DNA of 64,000 bases from Geotrypetes seraphini (GCF_902459505.1 NC_047084.1:460852140-460916139); one strand, 5' to 3'. Counted from the first letter of the stretch, positions 50,629-62,919 are shown. Numbers and translations: made by a program. The notes: generated by a model not told the origin, from the letters alone.

Positions 50629-52869
50629 TCATGTTTCTATGGTAAACAGGAGACTTTTACTGGAAGAATGTAGGTTGACTAAATGGCTGTATAGATCCAT
50701 CTGGAAATCATAGCCTTAGAAGCAGAAGCACCCTGCTTACCTGAATGAGTCAGCACAAACAGATAGACACAAAATTCAGTAACTCCAAATAATGCAGCAG
50801 AACTCTACTCACATCCAGTTTCTTCAACAGGTGGTCCTGTGTCTTGGAACCTGTCAGTTGAAAGGCAGATAAACACTTCCTGATTGGCATGGAAAGCCGA
50901 AACTACCTTCAGCAGGAAGGAAGGAATCATCCAAAGGGAAATCCCCACCTCCGAAAAACAGAGGAAAGGGTCCCTGCAAGATAAAGCCTGAAGTTCTGAC
51001 ACATAATGCATCAACCCAATGGCGACCAGAAAATCAATTCTTAAGCATAAAGTCTACGAGGGAATCAACTTGAAGGGGCTCAAAAGAAGCTTTGGTAAGG
51101 CTAGACAACACCAAGATGGCGGTCATACACGAAGAGCCCCCTTCTAGAATCTAGTGACATCAGGATGAGATGCCAAGGAATACAGATGCTCACGGGATCA
51201 AACACAGGAGAGCCCGGCCAGTTGGACCCAAAGAAAAGCCACAGCGAGGCCTTTATCCAACCCAGCCTGAAAATAGGCAAAGATTAGCAAGATCAGAGCT
51301 GAATAAGGGTCTACCTGGTCCTGGGCACACCAATGTTGGAAGGCCTTCCACACCTTAGTGTAACCCAACACTGTTGATGACTTCTTAGACTTCAGAAGAG
51401 TATCAACAACCAGGACAGAATATCCTTTATTATGCTCTAAGGCTGCGCACTCAATAACCATGCCGTAAGAGCAAAGTGACCTGGATCATCCATGGATACC
51501 AGACCCTGTGTGAGAAGGCCCAGATAGGTGCTCAGTCGAAGGCTTTGACCTTTGTGTAGCCTCATCAGATCTGAGTACCATGGTCTGCAAGGCCAATCTG
51601 GAACCACAAAAATAACATGGCCCAGATGAGCAGCAATCCTCCGAATGACCTGGTTGACCATCAGCCAAGGATGAAAGACAAACAGAAGAATTTCCTGAGG
51701 CCATGGTTACACCAGAGCATCAAACCCTTCACTTCAAGGCTCAGGTCTTTGACTGAAGAAGCGATCCGCTTTAGTTTTTCTTGCTATGGCCATGAAGTGG
51801 AAGTGGGACAACCCTCAGTGCCCCACTATCACTTGGAATGCCTCTGGAACTAGGGACCACTCACCCCAGCTTGAGTCTGCTGAGGAAGTCTACTTAAACA
51901 TTGTCTACTCCTGCCACATGTGCTGCTGGCAGAGCTAGGAGACAGATGTTCCACCCAAAGAAAAAAGTCAGGCTTCCTGAGCCAGAGGAGTGCTCTTGGT
52001 TCCTCCGTGGTGATTAATGTAGGGTACTGCCAATGCATTGTCGGAGAAGACCCAGATAGTTTACTCCTTCAAAATCTTCTGCAATCTCATCAGAGCTAAT
52101 CGAATGGCTCTGAGCGCCAACCGATTGATTGATCACTTTCACTGAGAGGGCATTCAAAACCCCTGAACAGGACAACGATTGCAATGTGCTTCCCAGCCCC
52201 GAAGGCTGATATCCATCATCACCACGATCCAGGAGGTACGTCTCTATGGAGCGATTGTGGGAGACTCCAATAGGCCATGCTTACTCGGTAGATGGGCCTG
52301 CAAGAGCGAGAGAGCAAAGCATGCTGAAGAGGATGCATGTGTGCCCTCACCCAAGGAATTACATTCACCTTGGCAACCATGGATCTCAGAATTTGAAGAT
52401 AATCCCATGCCGAAGGACCCAGCCACTCCAGAAGGGAAGAAATCTGGGCACTGTTTCTGCCTGCGGGCTTCTGGTAGATAGACATGGCCCATCGCCATGT
52501 TGAAAAGAACTCCCAGATATTCCAGTGATTGTGTAGGCGTCAGATGGCTCTTCCTGAAGTTGACACTCCAGCCCATGTCTAACACCTGGAGTTCTCGCTC
52601 AACAGTGTGTCGGCCGAGTAACGCACATCACATAGCCAGGAGGAAGAAGTGGACGGAGCCGGCTGAGTGCCAATTCAATTCCTGCAATGACTCAGAAATA
52701 AGGTCTGGCAGGGCCATGAACTTAAATAAGCAGACAGTAGAATCATCCACAGGATCCAAGACCCCAGCAGGATCCGCAGATCCAGAAAACAGCCCCTGTT
52801 CTCCTGCTGAGGGAAGCGCTGTACCTGCAAACAAGGGATCAGTAAGGAAAAACATCATCATCTGGGGCT

Positions 52870-53527
52870 ACTGGACTTGATGGACCATTAGTCTGACCCA
52901 GTGAAGCTATTCTTATGTTCTTATTCATCTGGAATATTGCATTCAATTCTGGTCTCCTTATCTCAAGAAAGATATAGTGGCGCTAGAAAAGATTCAAAGA
53001 AGAGTGACCAAGATGGTAAAGGGGATGGAACTCCTCTCGTATGAAGAAAGACTAAAACAGTTAGGGCTCTTCAGCTTGGAAAAGAGAAGGCTGAGGAGAG
53101 ATATGATTGAAGTCTACAAAATCCTGAGTGGAGTAGAATGGGTACAAGTGGATTGATTTTTCACTCCGTCAAAAATTACAAAGACTAGGGGACACTCGAA
53201 GTTACAGGGAAATATTTTTAAAACCAGTTGGAAAAAATTTTCTCTCACTCAGAGAATAGTTAAACTCTGGAACGCATTGTCAGAGGATATGGTAAGAGCG
53301 GATAGCGTAGCTGGTTTTAAGAAAGGTTTGGACAAGTTCCTGGAGGAAAAGTCCATAGTCTGTTATTGAGAAAGACATAGGAAGCCAATGCTTGCCCTTA
53401 TCGGCAGCATGGAATATTGCTACACCTTGGGTTTTGGCCAGGTACTGGTGACCTGGTTTGGCCACCGTGGGAACGGGCTACTGGGCTTGATGGACCATTG
53501 GTCTGACCCAGTGAGGCTATTCTTATG
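52870..53527 (+). mobile_element. CR1 3' end inserted in the DIRS fossil
   Basis: Begins next to an older CR1 tail (GGACCATTAGTCTGACCCAG...CTTATGTTCTTA, 52,878-52,924). Frame: [16 protein letters not shown]..., [29 protein letters not shown], a TGA at about 53,154, then TRGHSKLQGNIFKTSWKKF and GLDKFLEEKSIV. 3' UTR GGCCACCGTGGGAACGGGCT and a short CTTATGT tail. Confidence 0.85.
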
Positions 53528-55519
53528 TGTCCCCCAGATCAGGTAGCAGGCTGAGGCAAGGACATGGCCAGACACACCATGTCACTAAGATGCTGCAGAG
53601 GCAGATTGAGATAGTTCAGGATCTGAAACTGACTACAAAAATTTCATATAAATTTAGAAAAAAGTGTCCGGCTCCTGGGGTGGAAAGTCAAGACTTGCAT
53701 TTAAGTTTCTGTGGCTGTGGAGGGTCCACAGCCTGGCTGACAGAAGTACCAGCTGTGCCGAGCCCCGAAAGCAATGACGGATGTCCCGCTGTGCTAGCTG
53801 AGCGTTTGGTCACTTGTTTCAGCAGGGGAGAAGCTAAGTTGGACACTGTAGCCTCCCCTAGCTGTGCCACACAACACATGGCGCAAGGATGCTCCAAAAG
53901 CCCTAAATTTGTGCAATCCTGGCAAGAATCCACATGAGAGCCTAAGGACTCCATCCCAGCAAGTTTCCAGGCCAAATTTGCAGTTTTGAAGAAGCAGGGA
54001 ATTTTGGATCGCTAAAAATCCAAGACAACCACCGTCAAAAAATTCACACCAAAATCACAATTTTTTTTCAAACATCCCAAACAGTAAAAACAGCAATTTT
54101 AGGATTTTTCAGGAGGGTGGGAACAGATTATCCAGAAACCTTCAAAACACCACTTTGCAAACCTCTCACAAAGTCTCTCATAGGCTGTCAGCCTGTTTAC
54201 TTACTGTGACCTCATAGGATCAGTGCTGCAACTTGCTTTCAGCTCTCACAGTAGCTGAGGGGCAAAGTTTTTTTCAGACACACGAGTTAGGTTTGCTTTT
54301 CTTATGAGTGTTTTTTCTTTTTTCAGTTTTGGGCTCTCTTCTCACTCTCTTTAATTTTCGCAGACTGTTTTTAAGCTGGTCCGCTTTCTCACTCTATGTG
54401 CAGTTACTGGCTTGAAGTGGGCATCTGACGCAGCGTATCCAGTGAAACAGGGATGTATATTTTCTCTTGTCGAGACTTACCTTGACAACGTTCCAGGGAT
54501 TTATGAGGCTGCTTTGTGGATTACAATCGTCGGCTGAACTTTTCTTGACAACACTACACAGTACTGCAATGTTAAGCTAAGTTTGTTTTCAGCTTTCTAA
54601 TTTTGTACTGATGCAACATTACGGGTTTCCCTGCTTTGTTATTAGGTTTTCCCCTTCTCAATAGGTTGATTGGGTATTTGGTGGTCACTGAATGCGTTTA
54701 AGCACTCATTTATAAGCCTGGGTTTTTTGGGTTTTTTTTTTTGCTAGAGTAGTGTTTTCTCCTCTGTGTTAGGAGTTTTTATCCTCTGGTTTGGTTTCCC
54801 GGAGCGGACCCGCGATAGTCACATATGCTTTTTAGTGAAGTTTTTACTTCCTGAGCTTTCATCCTTTGGATTTTGAAGTCCATGTTGGTAATTGTTTAGT
54901 AGTGCTCAGTTCACATGAGCACCTTACACCTAATGGTCTCTAGACACTATTTTTGGAATTACATTTGAAAAATTTCACTGCCACAATGCTGGGAATGCTT
55001 CTGCAAAGCTGATCTTCAGGCTGCCAGTCAGCCTTCTATGTCCAACCACACCTCCACCCCTGCGGACTGATGGATGGAGGCACAATGATGCAACCAGCAC
55101 CCTGTGAGATCCCGCTGAGCCTCCCAAGGGCACTTAACAGCCTGCGATTGACCTCCAATTAACAGGATGCGAGACCACCTCAGGGACAGCCCCAAGCTCC
55201 AGAGAAACTATGTAGGCTGGCTAACAGGTACCCAGAGGGTCTGTAAGCTATAGACCCAAAGTCTGAATTCTCAAGCAGGCAGAGTTTCAAAAACACTCCA
55301 AGAACTAAATACCCCAAAGGGGATGAAATTACTTCTAATTAAAAATAATAAAATAGGGAGAACAGAACAAACGCTCCTGTAGGCACGCATGCAGAAGGAA
55401 AGAACTGAAAGTGGAGCTAGAGAGCCCAGTGAAGTGCAACAGAGGTGGAGTGAAAACTCCAGAGTGGATTCCTTCTGCAGCAGCATGTGGCTATGGGGAA
55501 ATAACCCTACTGTCTAGAA

Positions 55520-55694
55520 CAGGGGTAGGGAACTCGGGTCCTCGAGAGCCGTATTCCAGTCGGGTTTTCAGGATATCCGCAATGAATATGCATGAGATCT
55601 ATTTGCATGCACTGCTTTCAATGCATATTCATTGGGAAAATCCTGAAAACCCGACTGGAATACGGCTCTCGAGGACCGGAGTTCCCTACCCCTG
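55520..55694. mobile_element. Palindromic hAT MITE in the DIRS terminal repeat, perfect TSD
   Basis: 175 bp, CAGGGGTAGGGAACTCGGG to CCGGAGTTCCCTACCCCTG; TSD gtctagaa at 55,512-55,519 and 55,695-55,702. The two halves match almost base for base. Confidence 0.9.
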
Positions 55695-55794
55695 GTCTAG
55701 AATGTCTCACCTATTGCACTGGAAAGAGAATTATCCTTAAGCAGGCTAGGCAACCACAGCTAAGGCTGAACAAGAGACTGAAGAGGAGCAAATA

Positions 55795-56265
55795 AAATCA
55801 GGGAGGTCTGGATAGAAGGATCAGCCGAGTGGCTTTTCTACAGCAAGGTAAGTTAGGATGCACATGGTCAGGAGTGTCAAATGTCGATCCTCAAGGGCCA
55901 CAATCCAGTTGGGTTTTCAGGATTTCCCCAATAAATATGCACGAGATCTATTAGAATACAATGAAAGCAGTGCATGCAAATAGATCTCGTGCATATTCAG
56001 TTGTGTTTTCAGGATTTCCCCAACGGATTGTGGCCCTCAAGGACCGACATTTGACACCCCTGCACATGGTTGTCCATAGATCCAGATTCTAAGGGCAAAT
56101 GGCCAGACAGCTAGACCAAGGAGTGTTTGGGGAAAATCCAATCCAATCTCAACACTCCTCAGCCTTGCTGTCTGGTCACTTGCCCTTAGGACCACCATGT
56201 GCATCCTACCTTACCTTGCTGTAGAAAAGCCACTCTGCTGATCCTTCTATCCAGACCTCCCTGGG
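55795..56265. repeat. Large hairpin split by a MITE
   Basis: Left arm about 55,798-55,868 (AGGTCTGGATAGAAGGATCA, GTGGCTTTTCTACAGCAAGG) pairs with 56,189-56,262. Inside, CTAAGGGCAAATGGCCAGAC (56,089-56,108) pairs with GTCTGGTCACTTGCCCTTAG (56,170-56,189), and the loop is about 25 bp. Taking out the nested MITE leaves one continuous hairpin of about 130 bp per arm. Confidence 0.75.
55869..56062. mobile_element. hAT MITE in the hairpin, perfect TSD
   Basis: Ends CAGGAGTGTCAAATGTCG and CGACATTTGACACCCCTG; TSD cacatggt at 55,861-55,868 and 56,063-56,070. Same palindromic core as the other CAGGGG MITEs. Confidence 0.9.
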
Positions 56266-56457
56266 TAGAAGAGAGAAACAGGGATATCATTTTTATGGCT
56301 AACAGAAAAAAAAAAAAAAAAAAAAAGAGGGGGGGTTTGTATCTTAATAACAAAAGGTTTTCAGAAAAGGTGCATAGACAGAAGTTTTTATTCAGTTCAA
56401 CTTAGGCCCTAGATGTTCTGCCTCCCCTGATCAAGCAGGGTTTCTCATTGTCTAAAA

Positions 56458-57704
56458 CAGGGGTGCCCAACGCGTCGATCGCGATCGACCAGTAGCTCAG
56501 GAAGGCAACTCGAGTCGATCGCACTCGTGTTGCCGTCCTGATCTATGGGCCGATCAGCCTTCCTCTCCAGTGTTCTCCCTAGGGCCGCTGCTGAACATTA
56601 AAAAAAAACCGGCTTGGAGATTTCAGCCCCTAGCGAACTTATGCTCCGGGCTCTAACGTGTGCGTGCCGGCTTCTCTTCTCTTACCTCCGAAACCGGAAG
56701 TTATGCCCGGGGAGGGGGAGGGGGGGAGAAGGGAAGCCGGCACGCACATGTTGAGAGCCCTGAAGCAAGCGTTCGCTACGGGCTAAGGCGGGAGACAGGT
56801 TAGTGAAGCATTTCCTCTTCTTGCTGCCGGGTCCTGCCTACTTTCTGTTTCCGCGAAGGCAGGACCCGGCAGCATTTCCCCCAACAGTTCCTCGCGATGC
56901 TGGTCGGCCGAAGCAGGGAGAGGTTGGGGCGGCGTCGGCTTTTGGGCGTGTTATTGGCGTCGGCTTTCGGGCCTGTTATTGGTGGCGGTTTGGGTCCTGG
57001 TCCCCGATGGCAGTTTGGGTCCCCGATGGCAGTGGCAGTGTCTTGGGGGAGGGCAGGGAGAAAGAAAGAAAGAAAAAGGGCAGGCAGGGAGACAGAAGGA
57101 AAGAAGAGAAACAGAAAAAAAGGAAAGGGAGGCAGGGAGAGAGGAAGGAAAAGTTGGGGGAGGGAATGAGGTGTGGAGGAGAGGAAGCATACAGGCTGAA
57201 AGAAGGGAAGAAAGACTGGATGCACAGTCAGAAGAAGAAAGTGCAACCAGAGACTCATGAAATCACCAGACAAGGTAGGGAAAATGATTTTATTTTAAAT
57301 TTAGTGATCAAAATGTGTCTGAATTTATATCTACTGTCTATATTTTACACTAAGGTCCCCTTTTACTAAACCGCAATAGAGTTTTTTAGCGCAGGGAGCC
57401 TATGAGTGTCGAGAGCAGCGCTGGGCATTCAGCGCAGCTCCCTGCGCTCTAAAAACTGCTATCGTGGTTTAGTAAAAAGGGAGGGGGGTATATTTGTCTA
57501 TTTTTGTATGGTTGTTACTGAGGTGATAGTGCATAGAGTCATCTGCTTTGACCTCTTTGAAAAACCCTGGAATAGGAATGATGATTAACATTTTCTATGC
57601 GTACAGTGTGCGTTGTGTTTTTTTAAAATTTTATTGTTGGTAGATCATTTTGACTTGGTCATTTTAAAAGTAGCTCGCAAGCCCAAAAAGTGTGGGCACC
57701 CCTG
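56458..57704. mobile_element. Complete-ended nonautonomous hAT element, perfect 8-bp TSD
   Basis: 1,247 bp. Left CAGGGGTGCCCAACGCGTCG, right TGTGGGCACCCCTG; TSD gtctaaaa at 56,450-56,457 and 57,705-57,712. The interior has a hairpin (GCAGGACCCGGCAGC and complement, 56,825-56,877), a purine-rich block (57,045-57,250), and the nested CCCTTTTACTAAACC palindrome (57,354-57,492). The 3' part is closely similar to 3,840-4,325. No transposase. It sits just downstream of the PIM poly(A) signal. Confidence 0.9.
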
Positions 57705-57882
57705 GTCTAAAACTTTACTCTCCCTTCCCCTCCCCCCCTTATTGTGAGAGCCAGTGCCCTTTTGTTATGTAATGCCACTGGGGCTACCCTTATACTCTGA
57801 AAGGCCCCCCCCTACACCATTTTTTTTTTTAAGTCTCAATTTAAGTATTATTTAGAAGCAAAATAGAACTACAAAATGTTTT

Positions 57883-58756
57883 AAGCTAAAAAAACCCTTT
57901 TATTAAATATATTTATATTACACTTTGCATCTTTACAAATCTCAGGCACAGCGACACAAGCATACTTTCCAAAAGTTAAATAGTGATTTAAAAAAAAAAA
58001 AAAAAAGTGCCAACTGATATGCCCCCTCCTTTCCAGAATCCCCCTGTAGGAAAGAGTCTTTACCCATTCCCTCTCAGTGTTAGTAAGAGGAATAGGAGGT
58101 AGGGGAAAGAGGCAACACAGCTTTTTTGCACAACCTCTTATAGAATACACAAGTATTTACCAGATGTGGTGTACCAATGTAATCCCAGCTCCTGGGCCAG
58201 AATTTTAAGAGGAGAGAGGTTTTGCAAGTAGAGCGAGGGACAAAGCAGAAAAAGCCTCTATCCAGACACAGGAGCAGCAACTGAAATCAGACCTAGATCA
58301 GGAGCCAGAGAAACTTCTAATCTCTCATCTGTGGGGAGAGACTCCTTTATCTCGGAGCATGAGCAAGCACACTATACAGCAGAGCTGTCCAACTTCAGCT
58401 CCACAGTCAGCTTATTATCCCTTGTAGGGGGGAGAGGAAAGGAGAAAGATTTCACTTTACGCTAGCTGCACTGCTGGTTATACTATACTGTGTCTATATC
58501 ATCCCAATATGAGTTACTTTTGCTTGACCCTTTCTCCATGCATTTTGTGTAAGTCCTACACAGGCATCCCTATAAAAAACATTGATCACACGAGGGTCCA
58601 TGCAGATTTTTCCCTTAGACCTGTAAAACCAGGTCCAATCTTATTTTCATTAACCCCCTCCTCCCCAATCTACTTTATAGGGCGGTCTTAGGGATTTTTG
58701 CTCCTTATGTGGAAGGATCGCAGCTTTCAGTTCTTCTCCGTCCCTCACCACCTCAG
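57883..58756 (-). other. Probable PIM 3' UTR with poly(A) signal
   Basis: Follows the PIM stop codon (58,757-58,759). The first AATAAA on the minus strand that fits is at 57,899-57,904 (TTTATT on the plus strand), giving a 3' UTR of about 870 bp. It contains an A/T run (57,989-58,006). The end is predicted, not shown. Confidence 0.5.
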
Positions 58757-58911
58757 TTAACTGGTAGGATCCCCCGAGGATCTGGAGAAGTAGCCATCCT
58801 TTAGCTGCCATATGGCTCCCAGCTTGGTCCAGGGGTGCTGCATGATCTGTTCCAGAGTGGGACGCTCTGAGGCTTTTGGGGACAGGCACCAGCGAATCAG
58901 GTTCTCACAGT
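58757..58911 (-). CDS. PIM2-like: PIM-family serine/threonine kinase, last coding exon
   Basis: Minus strand. The acceptor CTACAG precedes 58,911; the first two bases complete an Asp codon with the last G of the previous exon, so the intron is phase 1. Translation: [40 protein letters not shown], then [11 protein letters not shown] and TAA at 58,757-58,759. [18 protein letters not shown] is kinase subdomain XI with the invariant Arg of the ERP motif, and QIMQHPW is the C-lobe end typical of PIM kinases. PIM kinases are constitutively active cytosolic/nuclear kinases that promote survival and protein synthesis. Asp-Cys at the exon junction and PKAS resemble PIM2 (PDCCALIRRCLAPKPSSRP) more than PIM1/PIM3 (ECQ), but the tail is unlike any human PIM, so the paralogue is uncertain. 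No disabling change. Confidence 0.9.
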
Positions 58912-58970
58912 CTGTAGATAGAAGAAAGCATCAAGTCTCCTCATATGTGCTACTGACACTGAATGCCCTA

Positions 58971-59330
58971 CAGTGGAATAGCAAGGGTGAGCGGTGGCCC
59001 TCCCCTGCCCTCTTCCCCACATCCACATGCTCCTTCCCTGCCCCCTCCTGCAGCGCGCACGCCACTTCTCATCCCTCATAGCTCTGCAAAGTTCCTGGTG
59101 CGAGCAGCAACCCCCAAACTGCCGTCACACCAGCATCAGCTCTTCCTCTGATGTCACTTCCTGGACCCATGTCTAGGAAGTGATGTCAGAGCCGATGCTA
59201 GTGTGAAGGCAGCTTGGGAATTGCTGCTCGCACCAGGAATGTTACAGAAGTACGAGGGAAAGGAAACTGTGTGCATGCTTGGTAGTGGGTAGGAGGGAGG
59301 ACCACCCCCATGCCACTTATTACACCACAG
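58971..59330. mobile_element. hAT-like MITE in the PIM intron
   Basis: CAGTGGAATAGCAAGGGTG at the left and CTTATTACACCACAG at the right; internal inverted halves around CTGATGTCACTTCCTGG (59,149-59,165). TSD not clear. The left end is about 60 bp from the PIM acceptor. Confidence 0.6.
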
Positions 59331-59415
59331 TTCCCCACAGAGAAACAATCATACAACATTACTCGTTCCCAGTTCACCAATCAGATTTTTCATTGTTTTG
59401 GAACAGGCTGATAAG

Positions 59416-59736
59416 CAGTGGCATAGTAAGGGGTGTGGGGGTCTGCCCCGAGTGTCATGTTGGTGGGGCGCCAGGACCGGACCCCTCCTCCTCTGTCCAC
59501 CTTTTCCTATCCCTCCCCTCATCACGCGTGTGCCCCCTTCTCCCGCACCTCAAGCAACCACCTCAACGTGTTTGTGACCACGGTGTCTCTCCCATTGAAG
59601 TCACTTCCGGGTGCCACACACAGGAAGTGACGTCGGAGGGAGAGCCGACGGGGTCACAAGGAGCATGTTGAAGTTCTTGTTGCTGTGAACAACTAGAGGA
59701 AGGGGGGGGACTTCTCTCACCCTCACTACACCACTG
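59416..59736. mobile_element. hAT MITE in the PIM intron, 7/8 TSD
   Basis: CAGTGGCATAGTAAGGGGTG to CCTCACTACACCACTG, flanks ctgataag (59,408-59,415) and ctgagaag (59,737-59,744). Same family as 3,277 and 58,971. Confidence 0.8.
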
Positions 59737-60589
59737 CTGAGAAGGTCCTGGTTTTGGTCATTGTCTTGTCATGATTCCCCCCAGGCAGTGCATGTATGGA
59801 GATAATGGAAAAGTTAGACGGGCTCAATTCTGTCCTGAGGACTTGGAGCTAGCTGGAGATACTATTTATTCTTTTACTTGGTCATTTTAATATCGTTATT
59901 CAGTTAACAAAATGGTTGTTTTATGTTAAACTGTTATACACCACCTTGGAGTGAATTTTTTTTAAGAATGTCAAAATATTTAGCAGTTCATAAGCCTAAT
60001 CAGGGCTGCAGGATACCTACAAACAGGCTCATTTTGCATGTTTTAGTGACCCTGGTAGTGACCCTGAAATCCAGACTAAGTTTTGGTTGCAAGTAGGTCA
60101 CAAAAAATAAACACATCAGGTAGAACAGAAAAATATCACAGAATAGAATTATATGTCTATTCTCTTCTATTGGGGAAGAAGCAGCTAATTCACATGTTCC
60201 AGAAGTGGAGAGAAAAAAAAAAAAAAAAGACATTGTGTTTCCACTAGGAGCTTTAACATAACAGCAATGCTGAAAGTAAACTCACTGCTCACCATAGCCC
60301 CCCCACCCCAACCAAACCACAACTTCACTCCAGCAACAAAAAATAGTTTAAGCTCCTCTTCCTACAATAGGCAAAACAGCTTTAAAATGCACACCAGATA
60401 TATTCTTTCTAAAAATTGTGGAGGTAGAGAACATTCATTTATATACTGTACATAAATAAAAGTCCTGCAATCTTCTAGCATGAATGTTCATCAGTGGTAG
60501 AAAAAAAAAAAAAAATCCACGATTACAAAGCAAAAAACCCCAAAAGTCTTTGTAACCGTACCTTCAGGAAACTTTGAAGAGGCTGGTAG
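59737..60589. other. PIM intron, no feature recognised
   Basis: A-runs at 60,213-60,228 and 60,500-60,515 only. No coding evidence. Confidence 0.4.
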
Positions 60590-61680
60590 GCCCGCCCCAG
60601 GAGCTGCAAAGCAACCGACAGAGGCAGGGCCAGCAGGGCAGCTGGACACGGCAACCATTCCCACAAGTCCCGTGTGACTGTCCCGAAACTTCTCCTCTAA
60701 CATGAGCTGCCCAGCCAGAAACAGGAAGGTGCGTCAGAGGAGAAGTCACACAGGACTTGTGGGAATGGTTGCCATGTCAGAAAGGGAAAACTCTGAAAAG
60801 AGCCCACGAAGAATGGTTGCCATGTCAGAAAGAGAAAACTCTGAAAAGAGCCCACGAAGGTGAGGGGGAAGAGGTTGAGTGGCGCTGAAGGGACGTGGAG
60901 AGGGGAACAGGACTTGTGGGAATGGTTGCCATGTCAGAAAGGGAAAACTATGAAAAGAGCCCACGAAGGTGAGGGGAAGAGGTTGAGTGGCGCTGAAGGG
61001 ATGTGGAGAGGGGAACAGACACTAAAGGGGAGAGAGAGGAAGGAGCCGATGCTGGATGGAAGTGGGGAGGGGAGAGAGAGGCAGAGACCATATTGGATGG
61101 AAGGAGGGGATAAAGAAAAAAAGAGCACATGCTGGATTGGGGGAAGAGGATAGAGTTAGTGAGACATTGGAAAGGGTAAGGGAAAGAGGCGGCAAGCTGT
61201 AAGTAGAAAAAATGAAAGGGAAATTGAGGCCTGGAAAGTAAGAAAGTAGACAAGAGGCAGAAAAAGTGAGAAGGAAAAGCAGAAAAGGAAGGTGAAGGGA
61301 AAGGGAGAGTGATACCAGAGTATTGGGGGAGGGAGAGGAGAGATACCAGATCTGAAAGGAGGAAAGAGATGCTAAAAACCACCTGGAGGAAGAAGTGAGA
61401 GCTGGAAGGGAAGAAGATGAGTGTCAGACCACGGGGGGAGCGGAGGAAATAAGATGGGTGCCAGACCAATGAGGAGAAGGATAGAAGGGAAGAGGCAGAC
61501 AGTTTGTGGTAGAGGCATAGAAATAGAGCAGATGCCATATGGAAGAGGCAGAGAGAAGGCAGGAAGAGAATGATGAGAAGCTGAGGAAAGTAGAAACCAA
61601 AAAGTAGAAAAAAAAATTCTTTTCTTTAGAAAGTAATATTGTAGTTGTGTCGATACATGTTTATAAACAAAGCCCTGCCA
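60590..61680. mobile_element. Purine-rich hAT-type element remnant with internal repeats
   Basis: An inverted pair near the left (ACCATTCCCACAAGTCCCGT at 60,652-60,671 against ACTTGTGGGAATGGTTGCC), then a repeated unit AATGGTTGCCATGTCAGAAA at 60,763, 60,813 and 60,921, then 600 bp of nearly pure A/G on the plus strand ending GAGGAAAGTAGAAACCAAAA. The end matches 4,880-5,060 in the 3,277 element. Real ends not found. Confidence 0.6.
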
Positions 61681-61689
61681 GCTGAAGAT

Positions 61690-62002
61690 CTCTTCCTCTA
61701 GTTACGATTTATAAAATGATAATTGTACAGAATACAAGCAAAAATACAATTCAAATTTTACTGTCTATTATTTAAAGCCATAAATGGACAGTCCAGCCTA
61801 CATGAACCGCCTTATCCGAACTACCGCAATCAGGCAAAAGATCCATTAAGACAATCTAACTCCACAGGAAGCATTTCAATCCCCCAAAGTAACCCACTCA
61901 ACTATGCAACTCTTCTGGAAACGTCCAGATAACTTCTTATGTAATCCGCCTTGAACCGCAAGGTAATGGTGGAATAAAAGTCACTAATGTAATGTAATAT
62001 TG
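61690..62002 (+). mobile_element. L2 3' end, same family as 28,894-33,295
   Basis: IQFKFYCLLFKAINGQSSLH (61,745-61,800) equals the block FKLYCLIFKVTHSTAPSYL of the big L2; then the 3' UTR TAATCCGCCTTGAACCGCAA and the tail CTAATGTAATGTAAT. Confidence 0.85.
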
Positions 62003-62024
62003 TTTTTTATACTTTTGGGTCATA

Positions 62025-62315
62025 CCAAAAGGTCCATCTAGCCCAGTAGCCCATCAGGTCACTAGTACCTGGCCAAAACCCAAAGAATAGCAACATTCTA
62101 TGCTACTGATCCAGGGCAAGCAGTGGCTTGCCCCATGTCTCTCTCAATAACGGAAAAGTCCATAGTCTTGTTATTGAGAAAGACATGCTTGCCCCTGGAT
62201 CAGTAGCATGGAATGTTGCTACTTTTTGGGTTTTGGCCAGACACTAGTGACCTGGATTGGCCACCAGGCTTGATGAACCTTTGGTCTGACCCAGTAAGGA
62301 TATTCTTAGGTAATA
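62025..62315. mobile_element. Two CR1 3' ends in head-to-head inverted order
   Basis: 62,025-62,155 is minus-strand CR1 3' UTR (TCACTAGTACCTGGCCAAAA). 62,156-62,315 is plus-strand sequence from the same region (TTTTGGCCAGACACTAGTGA, GGTCTGACCCAGTAAGG). They form a roughly 130-bp inverted repeat. Confidence 0.75.
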
Positions 62316-62573
62316 AAATAAATTTGTATAAACTTTGAGGCTTGTGCGGATGGGATCAGATGGTTTGCAGGGACAGGGACCGAGCTTGCAGGGATGGGGC
62401 AGAGACGGGGACAAATTTTTTCCCCGTGTTATTCTCTAGTTGAAACGCGAGGTCTTTCTCCACATGTGAATTAGCTGCCTCCAGAATGTCTTTATCACCC
62501 AATGAGCAGCAACCTTTGGCACTCCTACATACATGTAACCTATGCAGTGCATACTTGTTTATCCAGTAATTGC

Positions 62574-62605
62574 ACCCCCCCCCCCCAACACAAACACACA
62601 CACAC
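62574..62605. repeat. C-run and (CA)n
   Basis: Thirteen C followed by AACACAAACACACACACACA, in the PIM intron. Confidence 0.9.
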
Positions 62606-62919
62606 TGTTTGAGATTATCAGCTTGGCTGGAACTCCCACTGCAGCTCTTGATAGCAGGGAGTGCCAAAAAATGAGGCATCTACATATAGTTATTTCACTT
62701 TTAATTCACCGTTTTGAGGAAGCATTTCAGGGCCTGACAGTTTTCAAACCTCCACTTATGTAACGTTGTGTAAAGGACTGGGATGTTTGCAAGTACAGTT
62801 TAGAGTGCTACTGCACACTAGACCTCTGTTGTGCATTGTGTTAGTACTATTTTGTAAATACAACGGTTAATTCACTAATGTACCAAACTTTCCCCCACCT
62901 CTTATCAAAACACATTAGG

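Larger units (their letters stand above)
48690..55745 (-). mobile_element. DIRS-like tyrosine-recombinase retrotransposon, fossil
   Basis: Inverted terminal sequences: the left part at 48,735-48,860 (ATAGCCAAGTGCTGCTTTAG, GGAATCCACTCTGGA) and 49,160-49,205 pairs with 55,385-55,510 and 55,695-55,730. On the minus strand, in order: a gag-like region with Cys-rich motifs (near 53,970-53,690), an RT/RNase H region (SLEYLGVLF near 52,530), then a tyrosine-recombinase N-terminal domain (VWKAFQHWC and FQAGLDKGLAVAF near 51,350-51,220) and remnants of its C-terminal part near 49,400-49,250. Broken in many places and interrupted by a hAT element, L2 pieces, a CR1 3' end and a MITE. Old, judging by the number of nested insertions. 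Confidence 0.75.

Noticed and set aside
57881-58280. Minus-strand frames downstream of the PIM stop
   Set aside because: They lie in the predicted 3' UTR, after the stop codon, and show no domain.
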